DNA of 64,000 bases from JAHBNG01 sp039028975. Lineage in GTDB: Bacteria > Chloroflexota > Anaerolineae > Caldilineales > Caldilineaceae. Each line of letters begins with the position of its first letter. The first letter of the stretch is position 1. This document shows, one piece after another, positions 45,044 through 53,618 of this stretch. Made by a program: the position numbers and the translations under genes. The notes below the pieces were generated by a model. That model worked only from the letters and a program-made list of their open reading frames with translations. It had not been told where the DNA came from and did not search any database. The stretch covers positions 62,001 through 126,000 of the forward strand of contig JBCCHB010000022.1 in NCBI GenBank assembly GCA_039028975.1, given 5' to 3'.

Positions 45044-46021
45044 ATGATTGATCATTTTCAACGTTCAGCACTCAACTTCTTTGCAGCTAGTCCTGTTGAT
45101 CGACAGGCCTTGATGCGCCGAGATGCGGGGTGGCTTGCTGAGCAACTTCACGCAGATGCGACTCGTTTTGTCCCCGTATGGCGCGCGCAAAATTTAATTA
45201 CATCTGAAAGCGAGCCAGAGGCAGTTTTACCCACTTATAACGAGATCGAGGTGTATCTAGACCAAAGTTCGCCCATTCTGTTAGGGCAGTTGGATGGCAC
45301 AACTTACTTCGCTCTGGGATTACCTGCTCAGGACGAGACGATTCCCGAACAGTTCAATCCCGTTGGCATATTCCGAGATCTACGCTTACAGACAGATAAG
45401 CTGCCTGTCGGCGTGGCCGATATTCTGGTCTTTGGCAAAGGCATGGCCTATTGGCACCAACGTCATCGATATTGTGGTGATTGTGGACACCCTACCCAAA
45501 GCCAAGAAGCAGGCTACATGTTGGAATGTACCAGTGAAGAGTGCCAAGCCAAACAATTTCCACGAATGGATCCAGCGATTATCGTACTCGTTTATGATGG
45601 CGAGCGATGCTTGCTAGCTCGCCAACCTACTTGGCCGGAGGGGCGTTACTCTGTGGTGGCTGGCTTTGTGGAGCCAGGGGAAAGTTTAGAGGATGCCGTG
45701 TTACGGGAAGTAGCGGAAGAGACCAATGTAACCGTTAGCTCAGTTCATTACCACTCCTCCCAACCGTGGCCGTTTCCCAGTTCGCTCATGTTGGGGTATA
45801 TGGCCCAAGCCGCCAGCACGGATATCCATCTTAATGATGCTGAGTTAGAGCACGCCCACTGGCTCAGCCGGGCAGACATCGTCCAGCGCGTCAAGGATCG
45901 CACCCTGATGGTGCCACCACCCATCTCTATTTCTCATCGGCTGATAGAAACCTGGTTTAACCAGGGCAACCAAGGAACACTAAGCGACTTACTCAAAGAA
46001 ACGAACAAAATAAACAATTAG
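45044..46021 (+). CDS. nudC: NAD(+) diphosphatase (NudC-type Nudix hydrolase)
   Basis: The 325-residue protein has a zinc ribbon (YCGDCGHPT and LECTSEECQ), a complete Nudix box (GFVEPGE, then REVAEETN), and the NudC-specific SQPWPFPSSLM. It cleaves NADH/NAD+ to NMN(H) and AMP and, in bacteria, also removes NAD caps from RNA. ATG 45044 is chosen over a GTG 29 codons upstream because the extra residues come from intergenic direct repeats (CCAGCTACCAGCTACC). An aldolase gene follows 9 bp downstream, so they form an operon. Confidence 0.9.
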   Translation: MIDHFQRSALNFFAASPVDRQALMRRDAGWLAEQLHADATRFVPVWRAQNLITSESEPEAVLPTYNEIEVYLDQSSPILLGQLDGTTYFALGLPAQDETIPEQFNPVGIFRDLRLQTDKLPVGVADILVFGKGMAYWHQRHRYCGDCGHPTQSQEAGYMLECTSEECQAKQFPRMDPAIIVLVYDGERCLLARQPTWPEGRYSVVAGFVEPGESLEDAVLREVAEETNVTVSSVHYHSSQPWPFPSSLMLGYMAQAASTDIHLNDAELEHAHWLSRADIVQRVKDRTLMVPPPISISHRLIETWFNQGNQGTLSDLLKETNKINN

Positions 46022-46030
46022 GAGAAACAT

Positions 46031-46981
46031 ATGATTGTTACAACGAAACAATTATTCGATGTTGCCTATGGGAACTTTGCCATCGGCGCATACAACATCA
46101 ACAATATGGAGCAGACCTTGGGCCTTTTCCGCGGCTGTGTCCAATCCCAAGCCCCTTTCATTATTCAGCTCTCCAAGGGTGCGCGTAAGTATGCAGAAGT
46201 CAAAATGTTGGAGGCCATGATTCGCTCAGCTGAAGAGATCTTTCCTGATGCCATTTTTGCTGTTCATCTCGATCATGGTGATGAGGAAACATGCTACAAT
46301 TGCATCGAATCAGGCTTTTACAGCTCCGTTATGATCGATGCCTCCCATGATCCATTGGACGAGAACATTGCCATTACCAAGCGGGTTGTCGATGCAGCCC
46401 ACAATGCTGGTTTGAGTGTGGAAGCTGAGTTGGGCATGTTGGGTGGGGTGGAAGAAGACATTGCTGTAGATGAAAAGAATGCGATGCTGACCGATCCGGA
46501 TGAAGCAGAGGAATTTGTGGGGCGTTCCGGGTGTGACAGCTTGGCCGTAGCCATTGGGACCAGCCATGGTGCATATAAGTTTGCCGGTTCGCAAGGATTG
46601 CACTTCAATCGCATTGCAGAGATTCAGAGGCGGCTGCCTAGTTTCCCACTAGTCATGCATGGCTCTAGCTCTGTACCTGCATCTGAGGTTGCCCGCATCA
46701 ATGAGGCTGGTGGGAGCATGGATCCCTCGGCCAAGGGCGTCGACGAAGAGGAATTTGCCAAGGCATATCCACTAGGCGTCACCAAAGTAAATATTGATAC
46801 CGATGGTCGTTTGGTCTGGACTCGGGTTCACCGGGAATTCTTCCGCGACAAACCTGACGTTTTCGATTTTCGCAAGCCTGGCGAAATATTCATGAATGAA
46901 TACGCCAATTTTATTGCTCACAAGAATACGAAACTTGGCTCTGCAGGTCAGTTGGATAAAGTGAGAGAAGCAGTTAGCTAA
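46031..46981 (+). CDS. fba: class II fructose-bisphosphate aldolase
   Basis: The 316-residue zinc-dependent aldolase shows HLDHGD (metal and catalytic region), AIGTSHGAYK and VMHGSSSVP (zinc ligands and phosphate loop), and VNIDTDGRLVWTR near the C-terminus. It interconverts fructose 1,6-bisphosphate with DHAP and glyceraldehyde 3-phosphate; a related ketose-bisphosphate substrate is possible. TTAGGAGAAAC precedes ATG with ideal spacing, and the gene lies 9 bp after nudC. Confidence 0.9.
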   Translation: MIVTTKQLFDVAYGNFAIGAYNINNMEQTLGLFRGCVQSQAPFIIQLSKGARKYAEVKMLEAMIRSAEEIFPDAIFAVHLDHGDEETCYNCIESGFYSSVMIDASHDPLDENIAITKRVVDAAHNAGLSVEAELGMLGGVEEDIAVDEKNAMLTDPDEAEEFVGRSGCDSLAVAIGTSHGAYKFAGSQGLHFNRIAEIQRRLPSFPLVMHGSSSVPASEVARINEAGGSMDPSAKGVDEEEFAKAYPLGVTKVNIDTDGRLVWTRVHREFFRDKPDVFDFRKPGEIFMNEYANFIAHKNTKLGSAGQLDKVREAVS

Positions 46982-47381
46982 CGGCAAATTGGCGAGTACG
47001 TCGTTAGTAAGTATCGACTAGGAATCAAGATCAAATAAAACCCTAAAGTTCGGTCCTGTCATCTCGAGTACCCAAGAGATCTTCCATTATGTTTTATTAT
47101 ATTCTCGATCCTTAGAAGAAACCAGGGGTTGTAGCAACCAAGAACAAGGGATTTCGGCTCATCAGGGAAAATAAGTGAAGCGAATGGTAGGTTACATCCC
47201 CAGCTTCCTGGGAACAAGCTTGCAATGTGGCAGATATGGACGCCCCCGTGGAGATCAAGTCTCTGACGGGAGCCGCCAAGCTTGTCACTTTTCAAATGTG
47301 ACCTACAGCATCCCATTGAACCCTTTTCACCTATTTGCCCACATGAGCCGAACTATTTACGCCGCACTGTACTAGGACGAT
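46982..47381. other. intergenic region between convergent genes
   Basis: It contains a single-arm repeat E fragment at 47054-47090 (TGTCATCTCGAGTACCC, AGAGATCTTCC), a small hairpin GTCAC/GTGAC near 47284-47303, and no recognisable gene. Short frames here are not similar to any family I know. Confidence 0.55.
47054..47090 (+). repeat. dispersed repeat E, single arm
   Basis: TGTCATCTCGAGTACCCAAG and GAGATCTTCC correspond, in reverse, to the segment at 49935-49966 and to the arms of 31249-31335. Confidence 0.6.
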
Positions 47382-47882
47382 TTAGTTCTCGTTCGGTGGC
47401 CATGCCACTAATTCTGGATTGTACCAACTCACTTCGTTGTGTTTACCCATTATGAGATCGGGGTTTGGCAATTGGATAAAACCCGATTGGGCATACAGCC
47501 CATGTGCGTCTCGGGTTAACAAAAGGAAAGTGCGAATCCCGTCGATGGTTGGGGAGTTCACAACGCACTCCATCATCCATTTACCCAGTCCTCTTCCTTG
47601 AAAAGAAGGTAGTACAAAAACATCAGCCAAATAGGCAAACGTAGTATAATCGGTGACGGCCCGAGCAAAGCCTACTTGTGAATGAGCTGTGTTAGTTGGT
47701 ATGTAATGCAGGCCAAAACAGAGAGAATGCTCAATCGCTTTGGCTACCTGATCTTTAGGAATACCAGGTGACCAGTACGATCGGGTTAAGTAGCTGTGGA
47801 TGACGTCAAGATCGAGCTTGTGCTTATCCGTGCTAATTTCGTAATCTCCCTGAGTGTATTCATCGATTGGCTGTTGGTTCAC
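47382..47882 (-). CDS. GNAT-family N-acetyltransferase
   Basis: The 166-residue protein shows the GNAT core: AHSQVGFARAVTDYTTFAYL (beta4-type strand) and ADVFVLPSFQGRGLGKWMME (motif A with QGRGLG). The branch resembles small GNATs acting on amines. Its GTG start overlaps the cupin stop codon as GTGA, so the two are translationally coupled. Substrate unknown. Confidence 0.87.
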   Translation of the reverse strand: MNQQPIDEYTQGDYEISTDKHKLDLDVIHSYLTRSYWSPGIPKDQVAKAIEHSLCFGLHYIPTNTAHSQVGFARAVTDYTTFAYLADVFVLPSFQGRGLGKWMMECVVNSPTIDGIRTFLLLTRDAHGLYAQSGFIQLPNPDLIMGKHNEVSWYNPELVAWPPNEN

Positions 47883-48214
47883 TGGGTATTACTCCTTGAC
47901 GCCTCGGCCGGTGCAAAGAAGACCAGCAGTTGTAGATCCTCTTCCACAGAGTGAAAATAGTGTCTGTCTTGGGCAGCCACATAAACAATTGAACCCGGCT
48001 GAATATGCTTCTCGTCACCCGCTACATGAATCTGCCCAGCGCCAGAAACCACATAGTAAACCTCATCTTCACTGTGTGGCTGCTGGGGATCAGTACCTCC
48101 GGCGGGTATCACATAAAGACCCATACTGAGATCGGGGACACGCAAGAATTCGTGCCACAATTGACCCTTGGCCTGATGCTGTTGCTGAATGTCGACCAGT
48201 TCATGAGCGATCAT
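47879..48214 (-). CDS. small cupin-domain protein
   Basis: The 111-residue single-domain cupin has both conserved motifs: PQQPHSEDEVYYVVSGAG (motif 1, with H and E metal ligands) and PGSIVYVAAQDRHYFHSV (motif 2). ATG 48214 has AAGGAGAAG upstream; a longer frame would begin in repeat-like DNA. It is followed by a coupled acetyltransferase gene. Such cupins bind small metabolites or metals; no specific function can be given. Confidence 0.87.
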   Translation of the reverse strand: MIAHELVDIQQQHQAKGQLWHEFLRVPDLSMGLYVIPAGGTDPQQPHSEDEVYYVVSGAGQIHVAGDEKHIQPGSIVYVAAQDRHYFHSVEEDLQLLVFFAPAEASRSNTQ

Positions 48215-48588
48215 CGTCTTCTCCTTATTTAAGATAAATCCACAAAACGAGTTCACAATGCTCCCAGCACCAGGGACGCAAGTTTGGCTTCCCAACTAGG
48301 TTCTGCTAGTGGCCGTGAAGTCGGTAATTTGTACTCAGCTCTGTATGAAAACCGAAATTTGGTCTCTCCTATAAGGGCTGCAGAAAACTCCGGTTTACAA
48401 AGCGACCACAGTATATATTCTCTGAATTTGCTTAAGAAGTAATCTGAAAAGGGCATGAGCATGTCATTCTGCTTGGTTACAGTTGCGAAGCAACCTAGAG
48501 CGGAGCGAGTGAAGAATCTGCATTTTGCGGTACAACTATCGTGAGATTCTTCGTCATAGGCTCATCAAAATGGCTTCACAGACAGCAT
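48215..48588. other. intergenic region with long repeat A
   Basis: It carries the long-form repeat A at 48331-48416 and, further right, a GCAACCTAGAGCGGAGCGAG stretch resembling repeat-E relatives (48457-48575). There is no gene. It separates the cupin-GNAT operon from the aminotransferase gene, both leftward. Confidence 0.55.
48331..48416 (+). repeat. dispersed repeat A, long form
   Basis: It opens GTACTCAGCTCTGTATGAAA and ends GCGACCACAGTATATA. Internal arms GAAAACCG... and ...CGGTTTAC can pair. Its centre TTTGGTCTCTC also occurs in the partial copy at 50017-50078. Confidence 0.7.
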
Positions 48589-49785
48589 CTAAGCAGTTTC
48601 TGCCGTAGCTTCTTGAATTGCCTCAGCAATCACCTGAACAGCATGGTCCAAGGTTGACTCATCTACCATGGTAAAATTCAACCGCATGGTAGAAAGCCCC
48701 GTCTCTGGCTGTGCAAAGAAGTACTTGCCAGGGACAAAAGCCGTTCCCTTCTCGACAGATGACCAGTAAACAGCTTCCGCATCCAGCCCCTCTGGACCTA
48801 TAACCCAAACAAACATGCCCCCTTCTGGCCTGGACCAAATAAAATCTTGGGGGAAATGTTGGGTTAGTGCTTGCAACAACGCTTCCTGGCGAGGACGATA
48901 GAGTTCGATAATGGTCGCCAATTGTTCAGGCAAGTGACCGCCTGTCAGATACTCTACCGCCAATGCCTGATTGAGTGTGCTTGTATGTAGATCAACACCC
49001 TGTTTGGCTACGACCAACCACGGACGTAACCATTCTGGTGCCACACAGAAGCCAATCCGCAGCCCCGGTGCAAAGACCTTGGAAAGGGTTGATGAGTAGA
49101 TCACCTGCTCTGGTGCAAAGGACCAAACGGGCGGCAGAGCATGGCCCCGATAACGAAGCGCGCTGTAGGGATCGTCTTCTAGCAGCAGGCAGTTGTACGT
49201 TTGCAGCAGTTGACCAATCGCCCGGCGGCGTGCCAGTGAGAGAGTGTAGCCAGTCGGGTTTTGAAAGGTAGGGGTCAGGTAGATGAGCTTAACCGCTTCG
49301 GTCTTCAACACCTCTTCCAGTGCTTCTGGAATCATCCCCTCTTCATCAGTTGATACCGTGCGGTAGCGTGGTTCATATGGCGCAAAAGCCGAGAGCGCCC
49401 CAAGATAGGTCGGCTCCTCTGTTACAATAATGTCCCCCGGTGAGATGACCATCTTGGCCACCGTGTCCAGAACAGACTGGGAGCCGCTAAAGATCAAAAT
49501 CTCTTCGGCAGAGGCCTGCACGCTCTGCTGAGCTAAGTAGTCACTCAAGGCGACCCGCAAAGGTTCAAACCCTTCTGTAGCGTCATATTGGAGGGCCTGC
49601 GCGCCATATTTGGCCATCACTGTACCGAAGATCTCATCCATACGCTCGGTTGGAAAACTTTCTGGGGCTGGGATGCCACCAGCCAGGGATATCATACCTG
49701 GTTTGGAAACAACTTTAAGAATTTCCCGAATTGCGTTGGATTGCATATGGCGGGTTCGGGTAGCCAGCCGGGGATCGGTTAACAT
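48589..49785 (-). CDS. PLP-dependent aminotransferase (2-aminoadipate/LysN-like)
   Basis: The 398-residue fold-type I aminotransferase has SLAGGIPAPESFP at the substrate-recognition N-terminus, YLTPTFQNPTGYTLSLARR (PLP phosphate region) and the Schiff-base lysine in YSSTLSKVFAPGLRIGF, typical of LysN/ARO8-like enzymes. These transaminate 2-aminoadipate, branched-chain or aromatic amino acids with 2-oxoglutarate. AGGAG lies 6 nt before ATG. A MocR-type regulator with a homologous aminotransferase domain lies upstream. Confidence 0.9.
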   Translation of the reverse strand: MLTDPRLATRTRHMQSNAIREILKVVSKPGMISLAGGIPAPESFPTERMDEIFGTVMAKYGAQALQYDATEGFEPLRVALSDYLAQQSVQASAEEILIFSGSQSVLDTVAKMVISPGDIIVTEEPTYLGALSAFAPYEPRYRTVSTDEEGMIPEALEEVLKTEAVKLIYLTPTFQNPTGYTLSLARRRAIGQLLQTYNCLLLEDDPYSALRYRGHALPPVWSFAPEQVIYSSTLSKVFAPGLRIGFCVAPEWLRPWLVVAKQGVDLHTSTLNQALAVEYLTGGHLPEQLATIIELYRPRQEALLQALTQHFPQDFIWSRPEGGMFVWVIGPEGLDAEAVYWSSVEKGTAFVPGKYFFAQPETGLSTMRLNFTMVDESTLDHAVQVIAEAIQEATAETA

Positions 49786-49934
49786 AGCATGCTCCTATTC
49801 TTGGAAACAGTGTACTATAGACATCCAGAAAAAGATTTTCCATTTTTCGCCAAGAAACCAGTTGGGTCAACGAAGTAAAAATCCGGAAAGTCTTTTTCTT
49901 AAAAGCTATACGAGCGAGAATTTAATAAAACAAA

Positions 49935-49966
49935 TCGAAGATCTCTCGGGTACTTGAGATGACAAG
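49935..49966 (-). repeat. dispersed repeat E, single arm
   Basis: Reverse complement reads CTTGTCATCTCAAGTACCCG and then AGAGATCTTC, matching 47054-47090. Confidence 0.55.
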
Positions 49967-50016
49967 CCGACGTTTTAGATTTTATTTGATCGTGATTCCT
50001 TCGCTCCCTTTCAACC

Positions 50017-50078
50017 CGTACTTTGGTCTCTCTAGTAGAGCAAAGGAACACTACAGTTTTGAAATCCACCGCAGTAGA
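50017..50078 (+). repeat. dispersed repeat A, partial long form
   Basis: ACTTTGGTCTCTCTAGTAG and CTACAGTTTTGAAATCC, ending ACCGCAGTAG, match the right two thirds of the long copies at 35606-35692 and 48331-48416. The left end is missing. Confidence 0.6.
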
Positions 50079-50099
50079 CGTGATGCATGCACTAAGGAC

Positions 50100-50171
50100 C
50101 CCGGACCTGGACCTGGACCACGGACTCTGGACCACGGACTCTGGACCACAGACTCTGGACCTGGACCAACC
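50100..50171 (+). repeat. tandem minisatellite, 14-bp unit
   Basis: The unit GGACTCTGGACCAC is repeated about three times with flanking GGACCTGGACC variants. It is located immediately downstream of the MocR gene stop codon. No coding frame runs through it in phase. Confidence 0.75.
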
Positions 50172-50177
50172 AACCAT

Positions 50178-51683
50178 CTACACAAGTGGCGTCCAGTCAT
50201 AAATCTTATCAGCTTCGGCGTTTCCTTTTGCAAGCCGTTCCGAAATTAATTCACCTAATAGCTCTATTCCGGCGCGAATTCCTTCTTCATTCTGGCTGCT
50301 AAACGTCAAGCGTAGGTGAAGCTCTCGGCTTGGGTGAACCAAGAAGACTTCTCCAGGGGCGAGGGCTAGCCGATGCTCCAAGGCTGCACGATGGACGTCC
50401 CGCAGGGCGTGGGTGCGCGGAAGCGTAAGCCAGCAGCAGAAACCACCTGCTGGCTCAGTCCAAGTGATTTCCTCTGGCATGTAGCGCCGCAGAGCAAATA
50501 AGAGGGCGTCTCGACGGCGGCGGTAGATAGGAATGGTGCGTTTGAGATGGCGCTGGAGGCCCTTATCTTGTAAGAATGTAGCCAAGGCTCGCTGTAAAAA
50601 TGTGGGGCTACAAAGATCCGTCGCTCGCCGGATAGAGAGCAGCCGTCCTTGAAGTGCGTTGGGGGCCACGATGTAACCAACACGCAAGCTAGGCATAAGT
50701 ACTTTGGACTCACTACTCACATAGACTACCGAGTCATTCGTATCTAGGCTGCGCAGGGGCAAGGGAGGAGGGGTATCATAAGCAAGCCGTGCATAGATAT
50801 CATCCTCGACGATTAAAATACCGTAGCGTTCTGCCAGCTCCAAAACCGCTTTGCGCCTCTCCATGGTTGCGCAGATGCCAGTCGGGTTCTGATAGGTTGG
50901 AGATGTGTAAAAGAAGCGTGGCCGATGAAGCTGTATGGCGCGCTCCAAGGCATCAAGTTGGGGTCCCTCTTGATCTAGAGCAATTCCAACTGGCTGAATT
51001 CGCTGCTCTTTTAAAATGTGTAGAAAGCCCAAATAAGTCGGCTGTTCTACAAGAACCACATCCCCTGCCTGAGCCAACGCCTGGACTACCATGGAGAGAG
51101 CATGGGTAGTCCCTGCCGTCACAATGATCTCATCCGGGGTGGCATGAATATGGCGTTGCTTCAACATGGAGGCGATCTCAACGCGTAACATGGGATCGCC
51201 CTGAGGAGAACCATACCCAACCAGAGAAGTCCAATCACTCTGAAGGGATAGAATGGCCCCCCAAAATTCCTCTGTAGGAAAGAGTTTGGGGTCGGGAGCA
51301 CCTACAGCCATAGAACGCATTCCGGCCATAGGTTCAGTCTCCAACTGCTGAAGCTGAATCATGTCATTGATCACCGAGTCAGGTGTTGGGCGCTGATCAC
51401 CCAAAGTGGTAATCGATGGTGGAATCGTTTGGGGTCGAACGGCTGCGCTGACAAAGGTCCCGCGCCCAATAGTTGCTTCTACCCACCCTTCGCTCTGGAG
51501 TTCACCATAAGCATTTTGGATAGTCAGGCGCGTCACTTGTAGCTGCCGGGCCAACTGGCGTACAGTTGGGAGTTGCGCCGTGGCTGGCAATCGCCCATCG
51601 CAGATCTGAACTTTGATCTGCTCCGCAATCTGTAAGTAAAGCGCTTGGCTTGATGAACGTTCGAGATGGAGTATTAGGGACAT
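50178..51683 (-). CDS. MocR-family regulator (GntR-type HTH plus aminotransferase domain)
   Basis: The 501-residue protein joins an N-terminal GntR winged helix (LYLQIAEQIKVQICDGRLPA, then LPTVRQLARQLQVTRLTIQNAY) to a class I aminotransferase-like domain with PLP lysine in VYVSSESKVLMPSLRVGYI. MocR proteins (for example PdxR, GabR) sense PLP or amino-compound adducts. ATG 51683 is chosen: a promoter ends 6 nt before it and an upstream TTG lies inside that promoter. A palindrome across the -10 suggests autoregulation. Target genes may include the downstream LysN-like aminotransferase. Confidence 0.9.
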   Translation of the reverse strand: MSLILHLERSSSQALYLQIAEQIKVQICDGRLPATAQLPTVRQLARQLQVTRLTIQNAYGELQSEGWVEATIGRGTFVSAAVRPQTIPPSITTLGDQRPTPDSVINDMIQLQQLETEPMAGMRSMAVGAPDPKLFPTEEFWGAILSLQSDWTSLVGYGSPQGDPMLRVEIASMLKQRHIHATPDEIIVTAGTTHALSMVVQALAQAGDVVLVEQPTYLGFLHILKEQRIQPVGIALDQEGPQLDALERAIQLHRPRFFYTSPTYQNPTGICATMERRKAVLELAERYGILIVEDDIYARLAYDTPPPLPLRSLDTNDSVVYVSSESKVLMPSLRVGYIVAPNALQGRLLSIRRATDLCSPTFLQRALATFLQDKGLQRHLKRTIPIYRRRRDALLFALRRYMPEEITWTEPAGGFCCWLTLPRTHALRDVHRAALEHRLALAPGEVFLVHPSRELHLRLTFSSQNEEGIRAGIELLGELISERLAKGNAEADKIYDWTPLV

Positions 51684-51718
51684 GTCGCTATTGTATCGCG
51701 ACAATTATCAGAATTCAA
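51681..51718 (-). promoter_or_regulatory. mocR promoter: leaderless geometry and palindrome over -10
   Basis: On the minus strand TTGAAT (51713-51718), 17 bp, then TACAAT (51690-51695), then 6 nt and ATG. The inverted repeat TGTCGC-N9-GCGACA encloses the -10, a likely autoregulatory operator. The layout matches the antitoxin promoter at 20367-20395. Confidence 0.65.
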
Positions 51719-51824
51719 GAGACAATCAGTAGAGGAGGGGCGAGACAATCTGTTCGCACCATTCGACCTTTGGATATGGAACATATTCCACAATTTGAAT
51801 GATTCCCGAAATTTACTATCGTGT

Positions 51825-51859
51825 TATACTGCGGTCGTTTTCAAACAGAATTCAGTATA
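51825..51859 (-). repeat. dispersed repeat A, short form (reverse, complete)
   Basis: This 35-bp copy has intact terminal TATACT and AGTATA and reads CGGTCGTTTTCAAACAG in between, giving the best-preserved short form. It lies between the divergent 5' end of mocR and the 3' end of the secreted protein gene. Confidence 0.85.
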
Positions 51860-51874
51860 AGATGAACACAAAGC

Positions 51875-53584
51875 TCACCTGGCAAGGGGTAAGTAAAGAT
51901 GGGGAGTCAGACTCTGCGATGGGACAACAGAGATTGCTACGGTAGTTGTTTCACCGCTACGAGTCACAATTCGAGGCAGTGGGTCTTGTCCTACAGGTTC
52001 AAAGTAAGGGAAATCATCAAAGCGCACAACAACCTCGTATGCCCCAGGAAGAAGATCAGGAAATAGAGCAAGCCCGTCGGCATTGGTACGCAGTTGACTC
52101 AGCACCTCTGACTCTTTCATTAACTTCACCAGCGCATTAGGGATCCCCCCCTCATCGCTATCCCGTTCTTCATTCTTGTTGGTGTCGTTAAAGATTATCA
52201 ACTCGACCTTGGCTAATGCACGCACAGTTATGGAAACTTGATTGCTCGCTTCAACAGATACAACGCTTGCCCGATTGCTGCTTGGATCCCCTGTAAATCC
52301 TATCCAATGCCCTGTTACAGTAGTTGTCGTTATCGCCTCTTGGGTTGTAGTAACAAGAATTGATTGGCCTGGTGGGACTACATAGGGAGTACTATCAAAA
52401 ATAATGCGCTCTGGCTCCAAAATGTCATCGCTCACTTTATGGTGGGTTAGGGTAATACCACCTGTGTTTGTCATAAAGTGACACAGTACAATTTCTGCAC
52501 CAGAAAATACGGAGACGGAATCGCTTTCTGCACACAAACCTCGATCGGTACCTACTGTGTAAGAAAATGCTAATCTAGGAATGCCAATGTGAGCAGAGAT
52601 AGAACTGGGTGTACTTAAGTGAGTACCTCCCAAGTCTGCTGGCAGTTGCTCGAATGTGGCTTGCCACCTGATTGTTTTCTGCATAGAAGCGGTGACGACA
52701 GTGGTAACCGAAATACCTAGGTCTAAGTAGGTCACCTGCTGCCCCGGTGTAAATTCATAGAGAAACTCGCCGATTAACTGATCCGAATGGATATCACTAA
52801 GTCTGTGGCGCGTTAGAATTAGGTCGGTGTTATTGATCAGGGTATGACATTCATTGGCAATTGAGTCAATGCGGGCAGCAAGATGCTGGACTGGTTCACA
52901 GGATTCGTCGTCTACTCTAATACCAGGGAACACGACTAGTTCATCTACATAAACCTTGGCAGTATCAGTAGCCGCTACCCGCAGATTCCCTGATTCATCA
53001 AATACCGACCACGTTCCCATGTTGGTGGCCGTCTCTGAAATTGGGGTTGTGACGGTCACCAATACAGCCGAGCCGGGAGCTAAAGGATATGGTTTTGCTG
53101 GAATTAGGTTGCCGAGGCGACTATCGTCAACCGTGTGGATACCCAAAGGTTCGCTTCCGCTGTTAAGCACATAGTAGCAGTAAGTTACATCTGTCCCGGC
53201 AGTTACATGAATGATAGGGGTCTCGGCACACTGATGGCGGTTGAGTCCGACGGTGGCCGTAAGAATCAAGCCCACCCCATCAACGAGCCGAGCGCGCTGG
53301 GACAGGACGCTCGATAGATCCGGTCCTGCCAAGCCATCTGCATGTTCTACTCGTTTGGATCTGGCAGGCCGAATACCGCCTGTTGTCCAAGGGGGTGCAG
53401 TCCAAGTTTTGTTGGGTAAGGTTGATTCGTTAAATGGTTGAAGATTTTGGGGTTGGGTTGTTTGGCTTTGTAAAGCACCGCCTTGGCTAGACGCACCAAG
53501 AAGTAAAAATAGGAGCAAACCCATGCTGATTATTGCGGCCCATACTGCTCCCCATATGGTTCCAGTGAATTTGAATGAATACAT
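51875..53584 (-). CDS. secreted surface protein with SdrD-B-like domain and YLP C-terminus
   Basis: The 569-residue protein has an N-terminal membrane/signal segment (about 10-35), two related beta-rich domains each with a paired Cys region (around TPIIHVTAGTDVTYCYYVLN and ESDSVSVFSGAEIVLCHFMT), and a SdrD-B/CnaB-like domain (about 455-545, VELIIFNDTNKNEERDSDEG). It ends SLTPHLYLPLAR. Such domains are structural parts of surface proteins. It is the last gene of a three-gene leftward operon with two ATPase regulators, separated by 34 bp from the STAND-winged-helix gene, which suggests that those proteins control it. Confidence 0.8.
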   Translation of the reverse strand: MYSFKFTGTIWGAVWAAIISMGLLLFLLLGASSQGGALQSQTTQPQNLQPFNESTLPNKTWTAPPWTTGGIRPARSKRVEHADGLAGPDLSSVLSQRARLVDGVGLILTATVGLNRHQCAETPIIHVTAGTDVTYCYYVLNSGSEPLGIHTVDDSRLGNLIPAKPYPLAPGSAVLVTVTTPISETATNMGTWSVFDESGNLRVAATDTAKVYVDELVVFPGIRVDDESCEPVQHLAARIDSIANECHTLINNTDLILTRHRLSDIHSDQLIGEFLYEFTPGQQVTYLDLGISVTTVVTASMQKTIRWQATFEQLPADLGGTHLSTPSSISAHIGIPRLAFSYTVGTDRGLCAESDSVSVFSGAEIVLCHFMTNTGGITLTHHKVSDDILEPERIIFDSTPYVVPPGQSILVTTTQEAITTTTVTGHWIGFTGDPSSNRASVVSVEASNQVSITVRALAKVELIIFNDTNKNEERDSDEGGIPNALVKLMKESEVLSQLRTNADGLALFPDLLPGAYEVVVRFDDFPYFEPVGQDPLPRIVTRSGETTTVAISVVPSQSLTPHLYLPLAR

Positions 53585-53618
53585 GGCTCAATGATGTCTT
53601 AATCAAAGGTATTCTTAC

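Larger units (their letters stand above)
49786..50177. other. intergenic region with repeats
   Basis: It contains a repeat E arm (49935-49966), a partial repeat A (50017-50078) and a tandem minisatellite (50100-50171). No gene is evident. The minus-strand DNA at its left edge holds the LysN-like gene's promoter region with a TATAGT -10-like hexamer. Confidence 0.55.

Noticed and set aside
47059..47316. An 85-codon minus-strand frame between convergent genes
   Set aside because: Its start region is formed by a repeat E arm and the sequence shows no family resemblance.
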